Under the pieces are notes generated by a model that was given only the letters and a program-made list of their open reading frames with translations, did no database searches and had not been told where the DNA came from. A program made the position numbers and the translations under genes. From contig JACPUW010000007.1 of assembly GCA_016192035.1 (NCBI GenBank), positions 62,001 to 126,000 on the forward strand: a stretch of DNA of 64,000 nucleotides. Reading direction: 5' to 3'. The stretch comes from Bacteroidota bacterium (GTDB lineage Bacteria > Bacteroidota > Bacteroidia > CAILMK01 > JACPUW01). The first letter of the stretch is position 1, and each line of letters begins with the position of its first letter. Positions 26,679-34,539 of this stretch are shown here, piece by piece.

Positions 26679-27470
26679 TCACCCTCCCCTCTGGCGCAGC
26701 GCTTCAAAAACCAGTATGGCTGCCGCTACCGACACGTTCATGCTATCTATGCGTCCGCGCATGGGTATTTGCACCCTGGCATGGCTGTGATCCAGCCACA
26801 AACGGCCCAGACCTTCCTTTTCTGAGCCCATAACTATGGCCGAAGGCCCTGTAAATTCGGCTTCGGTATAGCTTATAGCCCCGTCAAGTGCGGCGGCATA
26901 GGGTCTTATGCCGTGTTTCTCGCACCATTGTAGGGTTTGTTCACTTGATGCCACCGCCAGGGGTATGGTAAACAAGGTGCCCAGGCTACTGCGCACCACA
27001 TTGGGGTTGAACACATCCGTGGCAGGTTCGCACACTATCACGCCGTGAATCCGGGCTGCATCGGCAGTCCTGAGCATGGCACCTATGTTGCCGGGCTTTT
27101 CCACCTTTTCCAGTATAAGGTAAAGAGGTGGCCCATCGCCTTCAGGCAAGCGTTCAAGGCTGGGTTCCCAAGTGGGCACCAGGGCCAGCACCCCGCCACT
27201 GTCTTCCCTATAGGCCATTTTGGCAAATGCACCAGGCGAAACGGTCAAGACTGCGAAACCTTCTAAGTCAATGGGATACAATGGATCGGCCTGGTATAAA
27301 TCAGGACATATGAACAGTTCCCTGCACCCCAATCCCGCCCCTAGCGCCAACGATACCTCCCTCACGCCCTCTACCACAAACAAGCCCTGTTTGCGCCGCT
27401 CTCGCGGTTTTTCTAGCAGGCATACTTGTCGTATCCTGTCATTTTGGGGGCTTTGTATGTCGTAGTGCAT
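26679..27470 (-). CDS. SpoU-family RNA 2'-O-methyltransferase (RlmB-like)
   Basis: 263 residues from ATG 27470. N-terminal substrate-binding domain (IQSPQNDRIRQVCLLEKPRER, GLFVVEGVREVSLAL) of the SpoU_sub_bind type, then the SPOUT domain with LILEKVEKPGNIGAMLRTAD (motif 1), AIVMGSEKEGLG (motif 2) and VQIPMRGRIDSMNVSVAAAI (motif 3). It 2'-O-methylates a ribose in rRNA or tRNA; RlmB-type rRNA targets are likely but not certain. A longer frame reaches 27539 but would run into the divergent gene at 27526. Convergent with the lectin gene, 7 bp apart. Confidence 0.92.
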   Translation of the reverse strand: MHYDIQSPQNDRIRQVCLLEKPRERRKQGLFVVEGVREVSLALGAGLGCRELFICPDLYQADPLYPIDLEGFAVLTVSPGAFAKMAYREDSGGVLALVPTWEPSLERLPEGDGPPLYLILEKVEKPGNIGAMLRTADAARIHGVIVCEPATDVFNPNVVRSSLGTLFTIPLAVASSEQTLQWCEKHGIRPYAAALDGAISYTEAEFTGPSAIVMGSEKEGLGRLWLDHSHARVQIPMRGRIDSMNVSVAAAILVFEALRQRGG

Positions 27471-27483
27471 TGTGGCTTGGTAA

Positions 27484-27506
27484 GGGCGGGCAAAGATTGC
27501 TCGCCC
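27484..27506. promoter_or_regulatory. Inverted repeat between two divergent RNA methyltransferase genes
   Basis: GGGCGGGCA and TGCTCGCCC form a 9-bp stem (one G-T) around a 5-nt loop, in the 55-bp gap between divergent genes starting at 27470 and 27526. Both sides carry near-matches to the -7 element (AATCTTTG on -, AACCTTTG on +). No T tract, so a terminator is unlikely; an operator is possible. Confidence 0.3.
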
Positions 27507-27525
27507 GGCACAAACCTTTGCCGCC

Positions 27526-28422
27526 ATGAACCTACACACCCCCGCACACTGGGCCGACTATGAGCTCATAGACAGTGGCAATGGCGAGAAACTGGAGCGT
27601 TTTGGCAAGTATGTGCTCATACGTCCTGAACCACAGGCGCTTTGGCAGCCTTCTTTGGCCACGGGTGAATGGGAATCTGCTGCCCATGCCCGTTTTGTGC
27701 GCGATTCGGCCAAGTCACGGCAGCGCACCGGGGCCAATGACGGATGGAAATCCACGGCAAAAATGCCGCCCTCATGGACCATTGGCTATCAGAGCCATAC
27801 GCTCCATTTGCAATTCAAACTGGCTTTTACCACATTTGGGCATGTGGGCATATTTCCAGAGCAGGCCAATAACTGGGAGTATATGGCCAAGAATATTAAG
27901 AATTGGAAGTCTGGCAGCAAAGTCCTTAACCTATTTGCCTATACGGGAGGGGCAAGCCTGGTCGCCCGTGCCATGGGCTGTGAGGTGGCCCATGTGGATG
28001 CCGTGCGCAACATGATAACCTGGGCAGGCGAGAACCAACAACTGAGCAGGCTGGATGGCATACGGTGGGTAGTAGAAGACGCGCTCAAATTTGCCACCCG
28101 CGAAGCACAGCGCGGGCGCAAGTATCAGGGCATACTGCTTGACCCGCCCGCCTACGGAAGGGGGCCCGATGGCGAAAAATGGGTGCTCGAAGAAGGCCTT
28201 CCTTTGCTTTTGTTGCAGTGCGCCAAATTGTTGGAAAGCACCCAATCGCTTGTTATCCTAAACCTATACAGCATGGGGCTGTCGCCACGGGTGGCTGCCA
28301 ACTTGCTCACATCCCATTTTGGGGAGCGTGATGTGGAGTATGGTGAACTGGCTGTGGATTCGCGCAGCGGGCTTGCCCTTCCGCTAGGTTCCTTTGCCCG
28401 CTTTTGCCGCCAGGCAAAATAG
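27526..28422 (+). CDS. Class I SAM-dependent RNA methyltransferase (RlmI-like)
   Basis: 298 residues. The Rossmann methyltransferase core has motif I LNLFAYTGGASLVARAMG at about residue 135, an acidic residue after AHVDAV, and the catalytic-region DPPAYGRGPDG at about 205. The N-terminal part (FGKYVLIRPEPQALW, GYQSHTLHLQFKL, GHVGIFPEQANNW) matches the Methyltrans_SAM (PF10672-like) group related to RlmI/RlmK, which methylate 23S rRNA. The N-terminal PUA domain of RlmI is absent. It is divergent from another RNA methyltransferase gene, 55 bp away. The exact RNA position cannot be assigned. Confidence 0.88.
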   Translation: MNLHTPAHWADYELIDSGNGEKLERFGKYVLIRPEPQALWQPSLATGEWESAAHARFVRDSAKSRQRTGANDGWKSTAKMPPSWTIGYQSHTLHLQFKLAFTTFGHVGIFPEQANNWEYMAKNIKNWKSGSKVLNLFAYTGGASLVARAMGCEVAHVDAVRNMITWAGENQQLSRLDGIRWVVEDALKFATREAQRGRKYQGILLDPPAYGRGPDGEKWVLEEGLPLLLLQCAKLLESTQSLVILNLYSMGLSPRVAANLLTSHFGERDVEYGELAVDSRSGLALPLGSFARFCRQAK

Positions 28423-28468
28423 GCCGGCTTAGTACCTGGTCAAATCCCTTTACATATTTTTACAGCTT

Positions 28469-29587
28469 ATGTCGGCCTGGTTTACCATCCTCTTGGTTTT
28501 TGGTCTGCCACTTTTGGTGCTCCAGTTGGGCAAAACAATAAAGGTCATCCACTTCATAGGCCCGGTGGTGTTGTCATACTTGGTGGGCCTAGCCCTGGGC
28601 AACCTCACAGGTCCTTGGCCTACAGTATTGTTGCAGAACGATATAGCATCACTTGTGGTGCCACTGGCCATTCCCTTGCTCATGTTTCATAGCCAGCCAC
28701 GTAGCTGGCTGCGGGTGGCCGGGCGTTCACTGCTGTCTTTTGGCCTTTGTGCGGTGGCCGTGGTACTGGCTATATGCTTGGCCTATGTTGCCCTGGGCTA
28801 CCAATTGCCTGAAGGTAAGGTGATGGGAGCCATGCTTTCAGGGGTTTATACTGGCGGTACGCCAAACCTCATTTCCATAGGGGCGGTGCTGGATGCCAAG
28901 CCAGAAACCATCACCACCCTCATAGTGATGGATACGGTGCTATGCGGGGCCTATCTGTTGTTTCTCATCACTATAGCCCATAAGGTATTGGGCCTGGTCT
29001 TGCCAAATCCCACCCTACAAGCCACTGAGACATCTGAACAAACTGTGGATGTGAGGTCGCTGCCCAAGGATATGTCGTTCGGCCTGTTATTGGCCATTTT
29101 GTGTGTATTGATTGGGTTATTGGTATCGTTTGTTTTCACAGGTGCTTGGTTTTCTGAGGCCTATGTCCTTTCTGGACTTACCCTATGCGCTTTGTTGTTG
29201 GGCATGCACCGCCGGGTGGCTTCCCTAAGGGGCACTGAGGTGTTGGGCGACTATTTGATACTGGTTTTTTGTGTATCTGCTGGTATTATCAGTGATTTTT
29301 CAGCCATATTGCAGCAAGACACCAATGTATTTTGGTTTTGCCTTATGGTGGTAGTAGGCACCATTGTTATCCACCTCCTTTTGTGTAGGGCCTTTTCTAT
29401 TGATGTACATACGTTTATGATCACCTCTACTGCGGCGCTTTTTGGCCCTGCTTTTATTGGCCTGGTAGCCTACCGTTTGGGCAACCGGCAACTGCTTGCC
29501 AGTGGACTGACCACAGGGGCTATTGGATACGCTATTGCCTTCTTTGTGGGTATGTTGGTGCACGGTATCCTTGAGGTCATTAGGTAG
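28469..29587 (+). CDS. DUF819 family membrane protein
   Basis: 372 residues and about ten hydrophobic helices. The DUF819 (YjcL-like) signature is visible: FIGPVVLSYLVGLALGNL at residues about 27-46, LLMFHSQPRSWLRVAGRSL at about 70-88, and VYTGGTPNLISIGAVLDAK at about 132-150, with a second GPAFIGL near the C-terminus that hints at internal duplication like that in transporters. Substrate is unknown; the fold is thought to be transporter-like. It lies 46 bp after the methyltransferase gene and 46 bp before the CPBP protease gene, same strand, so the three may be co-transcribed. Confidence 0.88.
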   Translation: MSAWFTILLVFGLPLLVLQLGKTIKVIHFIGPVVLSYLVGLALGNLTGPWPTVLLQNDIASLVVPLAIPLLMFHSQPRSWLRVAGRSLLSFGLCAVAVVLAICLAYVALGYQLPEGKVMGAMLSGVYTGGTPNLISIGAVLDAKPETITTLIVMDTVLCGAYLLFLITIAHKVLGLVLPNPTLQATETSEQTVDVRSLPKDMSFGLLLAILCVLIGLLVSFVFTGAWFSEAYVLSGLTLCALLLGMHRRVASLRGTEVLGDYLILVFCVSAGIISDFSAILQQDTNVFWFCLMVVVGTIVIHLLLCRAFSIDVHTFMITSTAALFGPAFIGLVAYRLGNRQLLASGLTTGAIGYAIAFFVGMLVHGILEVIR

Positions 29588-29633
29588 CTTGGACATAAAC
29601 ACCTGTTAGGCCGTGAACTAATATTGCATCCCA

Positions 29634-30461
29634 ATGCGCAGTACATACGCCTTGCGTGCCGTGTTCATAGTGGGCATTTTCCTCATGGCTACTGAGGTAA
29701 GGCCATTCTTTACCAATTGGTTGTCCACGTATCAAATGCCGGGATGGACGTATTACATGCTTGGGTATGGCTTTTTGCTTGGTTTGCCATTGTTGGCCTC
29801 GTTGCTGCTCTTTGGTGCAAAAGGCAGCATGCCTGCACTGGGATTGTGGGCCAGCCCTGTCCGTGGTTTTGCACTGGCCTGCGTCATGGTACTCCCCATG
29901 TTCTTGGGTGCTGCTATTACCTCCCCGCTCAGCCCCGGTATATCTTGGTTTGATGCCATAAGGAAAACATTCTTGGCAGGTTTTGTAGAAGAATTCCTGT
30001 TTCGGGGATTCCTTTTTGGCCTGCTCTTTAGGTACTGCGGGTGGGGTTTTTTGCCCGCAGGGCTCTTGGGGGCATTGTTTTTTGGGCTTGGCCATTTGTA
30101 TCAAGGCAATACCCCGCTTGAAACTATTGGTATATTTATGGTTACCGCGCTAGGGGGCCTGTGGTTTGGTTGGCTTTATATTATGCACCGAGGCAACCTT
30201 TGGCTGCCCATTTTCCTCCACGGCCTTATGAACCTATCTTGGTACTTGTTTTCTGTGAGCCACAATGCATTGGGCGGTATCGGGCCCAACCTTTTCAGGG
30301 GACTTACCATTGCCTTGTCCATCTGGATAAGCATACGTTTAATGGGCAAAGGGGTAAAATTTTGGCCGATAGGCAAAAACAACCTATTAATAAACAAGGG
30401 AAATAGCCAAATCACCGATCTGCCTATTGCTGAAAAGGGTTTCGGAAACGATATTTCCTGA
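29634..30461 (+). CDS. CPBP-family intramembrane metalloprotease
   Basis: 275 residues with about seven membrane helices. The Abi/CAAX-protease motifs are complete: EEFLFRG (Glu119-Glu120, Arg124), FGLGHL (His154) and FLHGLMN (His196, Asn200). These residues form the intramembrane metal/active site. In bacteria, family members serve in bacteriocin self-immunity, signal peptide or protein processing; nothing here tells which. The stop codon overlaps the ATG of the FkbM gene (TGATG), so the two are translationally coupled. Confidence 0.92.
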   Translation: MRSTYALRAVFIVGIFLMATEVRPFFTNWLSTYQMPGWTYYMLGYGFLLGLPLLASLLLFGAKGSMPALGLWASPVRGFALACVMVLPMFLGAAITSPLSPGISWFDAIRKTFLAGFVEEFLFRGFLFGLLFRYCGWGFLPAGLLGALFFGLGHLYQGNTPLETIGIFMVTALGGLWFGWLYIMHRGNLWLPIFLHGLMNLSWYLFSVSHNALGGIGPNLFRGLTIALSIWISIRLMGKGVKFWPIGKNNLLINKGNSQITDLPIAEKGFGNDIS

Positions 30462-31237
30462 TGGAAGAAATAAAATCAATGTGGCTAAAATGCTGGGTGG
30501 CCCTATGCGCCAAATGGCCAGGACTGGTGGGGGCATACTACAGATTCATGTACTTGCCATCTGGTAAGCGGCTGTCGGGCAAGGTGTTTGATTACGGCAA
30601 AAGGTGTTCGGGCGGATTGTACTTTGTGCAGGTAGGGGCCAATGATGGCATTCGCAATGACCCGGTTTTTAAGGCGATGATGGCACAGCGGTGGCGGGGA
30701 TTGCGGCTGGAACCACAGCCCTTTGTTTTTGGCCAATTGGCTAGGCTCCACCAGAGTACCCCGGGCATTCGGGCAGTACAAGCAGCCCTGGGCCCCCGAG
30801 TGGGGACCGTATGTATGTACGGGTTGGCATTTTCAAACCAACGCTGGGCCCACGGTCTCTGCACCATGGACCGGAAAATACTGGAGCAGGGACTCAGCGA
30901 TGGCAGTATAGCTAAAGCAGCGCATAGACATGGCGTGGAATTACCGCCAAATCAAGAAGACTGGGTAAAGGAAATAGTGGTGAACCAAATGGATGTTGCG
31001 TCACTAATGCAAATGACAGGAAGACAATATGTTGACCTGCTGGTGATTGACACCGAAGGATATGATTTGGAGATCATTTACTTGTTTTCACGGGCAGGCC
31101 TGTGGCCAGGGGCCATCCTTTACGAGCATGTAAACCTTACGGCAAAACAGGTGCGCGAATGTGCCAACTTGCTTGAGGGCAGTGGATACCAATTGCATAT
31201 GTTTGGGGCAAATACCTTTGCCGAAAGGGTGGGGTAG
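30461..31237 (+). CDS. FkbM-family methyltransferase
   Basis: 258 residues. The FkbM domain begins at about residue 48 with YFVQVGANDGIRNDPVF (SAM-binding motif I, GANDG), then GLRLEPQPFVFGQL, and includes VDLLVIDTEGYDLEIIY at about 190 (DTEG motif). Such enzymes O-methylate sugars or other small acceptors, often in exopolysaccharide or glycolipid loci; the acceptor is unknown. Start ATG overlaps the CPBP stop, so it is expressed with that protease. No other polysaccharide genes adjoin. Confidence 0.9.
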   Translation: MEEIKSMWLKCWVALCAKWPGLVGAYYRFMYLPSGKRLSGKVFDYGKRCSGGLYFVQVGANDGIRNDPVFKAMMAQRWRGLRLEPQPFVFGQLARLHQSTPGIRAVQAALGPRVGTVCMYGLAFSNQRWAHGLCTMDRKILEQGLSDGSIAKAAHRHGVELPPNQEDWVKEIVVNQMDVASLMQMTGRQYVDLLVIDTEGYDLEIIYLFSRAGLWPGAILYEHVNLTAKQVRECANLLEGSGYQLHMFGANTFAERVG

Positions 31238-31323
31238 AGGGGCGGGACCGGATTTTTATACCGCGCAATAAACCTATGTGCCCACTGCCTGTCAAAGGCT
31301 GGCAAGTAATTAAATACTACATT

Positions 31324-32523
31324 ATGAATAGAATGCTACCCCTGGCAGCCCTATTGGTCATGTTTGGGTCATGTGATAAGGAACCCGCCCCCAAGGTAGA
31401 GGAACCCCTAATAACCCAGTATTTGGATTGCCCCAAGGATGGTTGCCAAGAGTTGTTGGTGGACAATGACCCATATCAGGTAAACCCGGATTTCTATGGC
31501 TACGCCGATCCATCCATCCGCAAAGACCCCAACGGCAATGCCTTATGGTTGGCATACAGCTTTCCGCACTACAAAATGAGCGGCAACACCCCGGTGCCCA
31601 GTGTGGCCATACACTTGGCCAAATCAAACGACCAAGGCAATAGCTGGCACTTTGTAAAAAAGCTGTTTGAACCGCTTGCCATATCAAACCCAGCCGATAC
31701 CGGGCAGAAAGGGTTTTTAGACCATGAGGTAGTAAACCTGTTGCCCTTGCAGCATAAGGGTCAATCTTTTTGGCTGGCTGCCAGGCTACAGTATTTCATT
31801 CCCGAAGAGGGGGGATTTAAGGCCCGGCCCAATAATTCGTTTTTTATCTCCATAGTTGAGGCGGCAGACCCCACTATGCTCACCGATGGGGAGATAGGGA
31901 CTATAGGCGGAAGCATGACGCATGAACGCTGGGAGGTGGACCAAATCCTAATACCCACCGAACAGTTGGGCACTTCCTTTTTTTGGAATGAGCCGGCCCT
32001 CTATTATGATGATAATGAAGGTATATTGTACCTGGCTATGGTGGCATTTGTGTATCACGCTGGGCTGCCGCAAATGGAAAAAAACAACACCCACGTGTAT
32101 AGCACCCGCCCGGAAGGCGAACCTGGGCAGTGGGAATGGTCATATAGGGGTATATTGGCCAACCATGAAGTAGCCAAAGAGTTGGGCGCTGAACGCGTAT
32201 CGCAGATAGACCTGGCCCTGGCCACCGATGGCACCCTGCTCTTGGTGCTATCGCCTGACGATTGGAACGTGCAGGAAGCTGATTTTAACCACAAAGGATG
32301 CCAAGTGCTGGAGGTAGAATCGTTATGGATGCCCACCCTGGCCAGAAGCCTGGATGGTAAGTTGAGGGTAAGGACAGTGGTAACCGCAAGCGATGCCAAT
32401 GTATTGGGCTCAGGGGCCAGTGCCTATGATCCAGGCTCGGCCACCGGGCTCTTATTTACCAAAAGGGAGAAAACATCCAATAGCCTTACGGCTAGCATAT
32501 GGATAACCAAGCTAAAGCCTTGA
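31324..32523 (+). CDS. Lipoprotein with predicted beta-propeller (GH43/sialidase-like fold)
   Basis: 399 residues from ATG 31324; the frame extends upstream but only this ATG gives a normal signal peptide: MNRMLPLAALLVMFGSC with lipid-anchored Cys17. The mature part has repeated strand motifs typical of five-bladed propellers of the GH43/GH32 type: YADPSIRKDPNGNALWLAYS, VAIHLAKSNDQGNSWHFVKK, FFWNEPALYYDDNEGILYLAM and IDLALATDGTLLLVLSPDD. Asp and Glu residues at plausible catalytic positions exist but I cannot confirm a catalytic set. Probably an outer-membrane or periplasmic glycan-related protein; the family is uncertain. Confidence 0.78.
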   Translation: MNRMLPLAALLVMFGSCDKEPAPKVEEPLITQYLDCPKDGCQELLVDNDPYQVNPDFYGYADPSIRKDPNGNALWLAYSFPHYKMSGNTPVPSVAIHLAKSNDQGNSWHFVKKLFEPLAISNPADTGQKGFLDHEVVNLLPLQHKGQSFWLAARLQYFIPEEGGFKARPNNSFFISIVEAADPTMLTDGEIGTIGGSMTHERWEVDQILIPTEQLGTSFFWNEPALYYDDNEGILYLAMVAFVYHAGLPQMEKNNTHVYSTRPEGEPGQWEWSYRGILANHEVAKELGAERVSQIDLALATDGTLLLVLSPDDWNVQEADFNHKGCQVLEVESLWMPTLARSLDGKLRVRTVVTASDANVLGSGASAYDPGSATGLLFTKREKTSNSLTASIWITKLKP

Positions 32524-32676
32524 AAGGTGATGGGGGCAAACCACCACTTGTGCCCACATACCACCCATGCCAGTGTGATTAGCCCTTTTATACGCTTTTG
32601 ACCTTGTTCAACACCCTGTTTTTGAACCTGGGTTAGGTAATTTCCGAAAAATGGGGCCATGTATTTTGGCCGTGGG

Positions 32677-33246
32677 CTACCTCATTTTATATCCTATAGG
32701 TTTTCTCTCGCTGAGTTTTGGCCTTACCAATTCTTCTATTATTTGATATATGTGGCGTATATGCTCATTGTGCTCGTTTTGGTTATGGTTTAACTCATCT
32801 ATTTTCATTGCCAAATCTTCATAGTTGGCCGCCCATTGTCGCATTTTAACAAATACCCGCATTATAGAGATGTTTACATGTATGGCAACAGGGCTGTTGA
32901 GCACTGAAGAAAGCATGGCTACCCCTTGTTCGGTAAACACATAGGGCAAGTACTTTCTGTGCTTGCCGCGGCCTTCTTCTAAGGTCACAGATTGTGACCT
33001 TAAAGAATCTTCTTGGTTAATGGTGGCCGTTTTCGCCTGCAATATGCCCCATTCTTCATTGGTTAGTTGATACATGAAGTCATCAGGGAACCGGTCAATA
33101 TTTCTTTTGACCGCCTGGTTCAGAACCTTGGTTCCCACCCCATACATTTCAGCCAAATCACTGTCCATCATTACTTTTTGATCTCGAATTACATAAATGG
33201 ACTTGGCAATGCGTTCTTGAAAGATTAATTCCGTATTGCTGCTCAT
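32677..33246 (-). CDS. ORF6N domain-containing protein
   Basis: 189 residues. The N-terminal ORF6N domain (KSIYVIRDQKVMMDSDLAEM, then VKRNIDRFPDDFMYQLTNEE) is followed by the RKYLPYVFTEQGVAMLSSVL segment and a C-terminal coiled helix (AMKIDELNHNQNEHNEHIRH). ORF6N proteins are related to phage anti-repressor/KilA-N DNA-binding domains and are common as isolated genes in Bacteroidota; they may be phage-derived regulators or defence-linked. It stands alone, with 150 bp to the lipoprotein gene and a gene-poor 458-bp stretch upstream. Confidence 0.9.
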   Translation of the reverse strand: MSSNTELIFQERIAKSIYVIRDQKVMMDSDLAEMYGVGTKVLNQAVKRNIDRFPDDFMYQLTNEEWGILQAKTATINQEDSLRSQSVTLEEGRGKHRKYLPYVFTEQGVAMLSSVLNSPVAIHVNISIMRVFVKMRQWAANYEDLAMKIDELNHNQNEHNEHIRHIYQIIEELVRPKLSERKPIGYKMR

Positions 33247-33704
33247 AAGCGCCGGTTTTTTCGATTGTTAATTTTTTTTATTGCGAATGTCGTTTGAATT
33301 TTCAACAAAGCCGAGACGTGATGGCTTTTTTTAGGGGGGCAGGCACTGTCCGTGCACTTATGGTAACTGGGTTGCCCAGGGAAACGGGTAATGACTGAAG
33401 TGATGCAAAAGGCCTCCCTGACATGTTTAATTGGCCATGACAAACCAAATATGGCATGCACGCCCAGTGCCGCAAATATGCCTTTTACATAAGTGTATGG
33501 CGCTATCATTTAACGTTTTGGGCTAATGGTCAAGTGCAGTGGATAGGGTACGCTGGAAGCGGGTGGGCAAGTGTTCATCTTCTCAAAGGGAATCTGATAT
33601 GAGTGGCGGCCGTTTTAGCCCGGCCATACCGGATGATGCAACTAATTATGTGTACCTACATGATTTTTTTTTGGACATTTGCCCTATTACCAAAAACCGC
33701 ATGT
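33247..33704. other. Gene-poor stretch, 458 bp
   Basis: No convincing gene. An 88-codon frame on the - strand (33243-33509) and a 67-codon frame on + (33539-33742) show no known domain, signal peptide or credible codon pattern. A small hairpin CTGGG-TTG-CCCAG is near 33368. I see no terminator or clear promoter. Confidence 0.5.
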
Positions 33705-34256
33705 ATGGACCCAGCATTGCATACCATGATGGAAAACCTTAGGAAAAACACCGGCAAATCACTAGATGAATGGGCACAGTTGGTAAGGGAACAGGCACTG
33801 GATAAGCACGGCCAAATGATGGCTTACCTTAAAGGAACACACGGGCTTACCCACGGGTTTGCCAACCTGGTGGCCCACGCTGCCAGGAGTACGCCTTCGG
33901 TTAATCAAAGTGATGAGAACCTGTTAATTGACAATCAATATAAAGGTAAAGAGCATATGAGGCCTTTGTATGATTTGCTACTAGGCCAAATTACCCGGTT
34001 TGGTGCCGATATAACAATAGCGCCCAAAAACACCTATGTAAGCCTTCGCCGAAAGAAGCAGTTTGCCACCCTGGGGCCCGCCACAAAAACCAGATTTGAC
34101 ATAGGGCTCAATATCAGGGGACTAGAGGCCATAGGCCCCTTGCATACCGAGAAACCAGGCGCCATGTGTTCACACAAAATATCTATTGGTACTCAAGATG
34201 ATGTGACTACAGAAATAATGGAATGGATCAAAATGGCCTATGAACAAGCTGGTTAA
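33705..34256 (+). CDS. DUF4287/DUF5655 domain protein
   Basis: 183 residues from ATG 33705 (33726 is also possible; upstream sequence in frame encodes a non-homologous hydrophobic run). The N-terminal ~70 residues match DUF4287 (NTGKSLDEWAQLVREQ, MMAYLKGTHGLTHGFANLVA). The C-terminal ~100 match DUF5655 (LYDLLLGQITRFGADITIAP, KNTYVSLRRKKQFATLGPAT, MCSHKISIGTQDDV). Both are predicted small-molecule or transport-associated domains without known activity; DUF5655 resembles proteins that bind or report on small ligands. No partner gene is adjacent. Confidence 0.88.
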   Translation: MDPALHTMMENLRKNTGKSLDEWAQLVREQALDKHGQMMAYLKGTHGLTHGFANLVAHAARSTPSVNQSDENLLIDNQYKGKEHMRPLYDLLLGQITRFGADITIAPKNTYVSLRRKKQFATLGPATKTRFDIGLNIRGLEAIGPLHTEKPGAMCSHKISIGTQDDVTTEIMEWIKMAYEQAG

Positions 34257-34344
34257 TCAGTTGGCCCGGATGGGTTTTGCATGTGGATGCGGGCAGCCTA
34301 GTCTTTAGTTGGATGTGGGCTCCCAAAATCGCCTATCCGGCCAT

Positions 34345-34352
34345 TAATTTCG
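34345..34352 (+). promoter_or_regulatory. Possible -7 element TAATTTCG before tRNA genes
   Basis: Seven of eight positions match TAnnTTTG (C for T at the seventh position), 15 nt before the first tRNA base. Confidence 0.3.
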
Positions 34353-34367
34353 CGCCCACGTTGCCTA

Positions 34368-34441
34368 CGGGGTGTAGCGCAGCCCGGTAGCGCGCGTCGT
34401 TCGGGACGACGAGGCCGCTGGTTCGAATCCAGTCACCCCGA
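34368..34441 (+). tRNA. tRNA-Pro (CGG)
   Basis: Full cloverleaf. Acceptor stem CGGGGTG pairs with CACCCCG; anticodon stem CGTCG/CGACG encloses loop TTCGGGA with anticodon CGG; T-arm CTGGTTCGAATCCAG. Discriminator base A. The CCA end is not encoded. It reads Pro CCG codons. It is followed 7 bp later by tRNA-Thr, and both are likely from one transcript. Confidence 0.95.
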
Positions 34442-34448
34442 CAAGTAA

Positions 34449-34524
34449 GCCACCCTAGCTCAGTTGGTAGAGCGGCGCATTCGTAATGCGTAGGTCGAGG
34501 GTTCGAGTCCCTTGGGTGGCTCCA
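34449..34524 (+). tRNA. tRNA-Thr (CGT)
   Basis: Acceptor stem GCCACCC pairs with GGGTGGC; D-arm GCTCAGTTGGTAGAGC; anticodon stem GCGCA/TGCGT with loop TTCGTAA, anticodon CGT, reading Thr ACG; T-arm AGGGTTCGAGTCCCT. CCA is encoded (34522-34524), unlike the neighbouring tRNA-Pro. Convergent with uvrA, 15 bp away. Confidence 0.95.
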
Positions 34525-34539
34525 CTTCCCCCACTACAC

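Noticed and set aside
33243-33509. 88-codon ORF on the - strand upstream of the ORF6N gene
   Set aside because: No recognisable domain, overlaps the ORF6N start by 4 bp, low-complexity basic tail (KKINNRKNRRL); likely chance.
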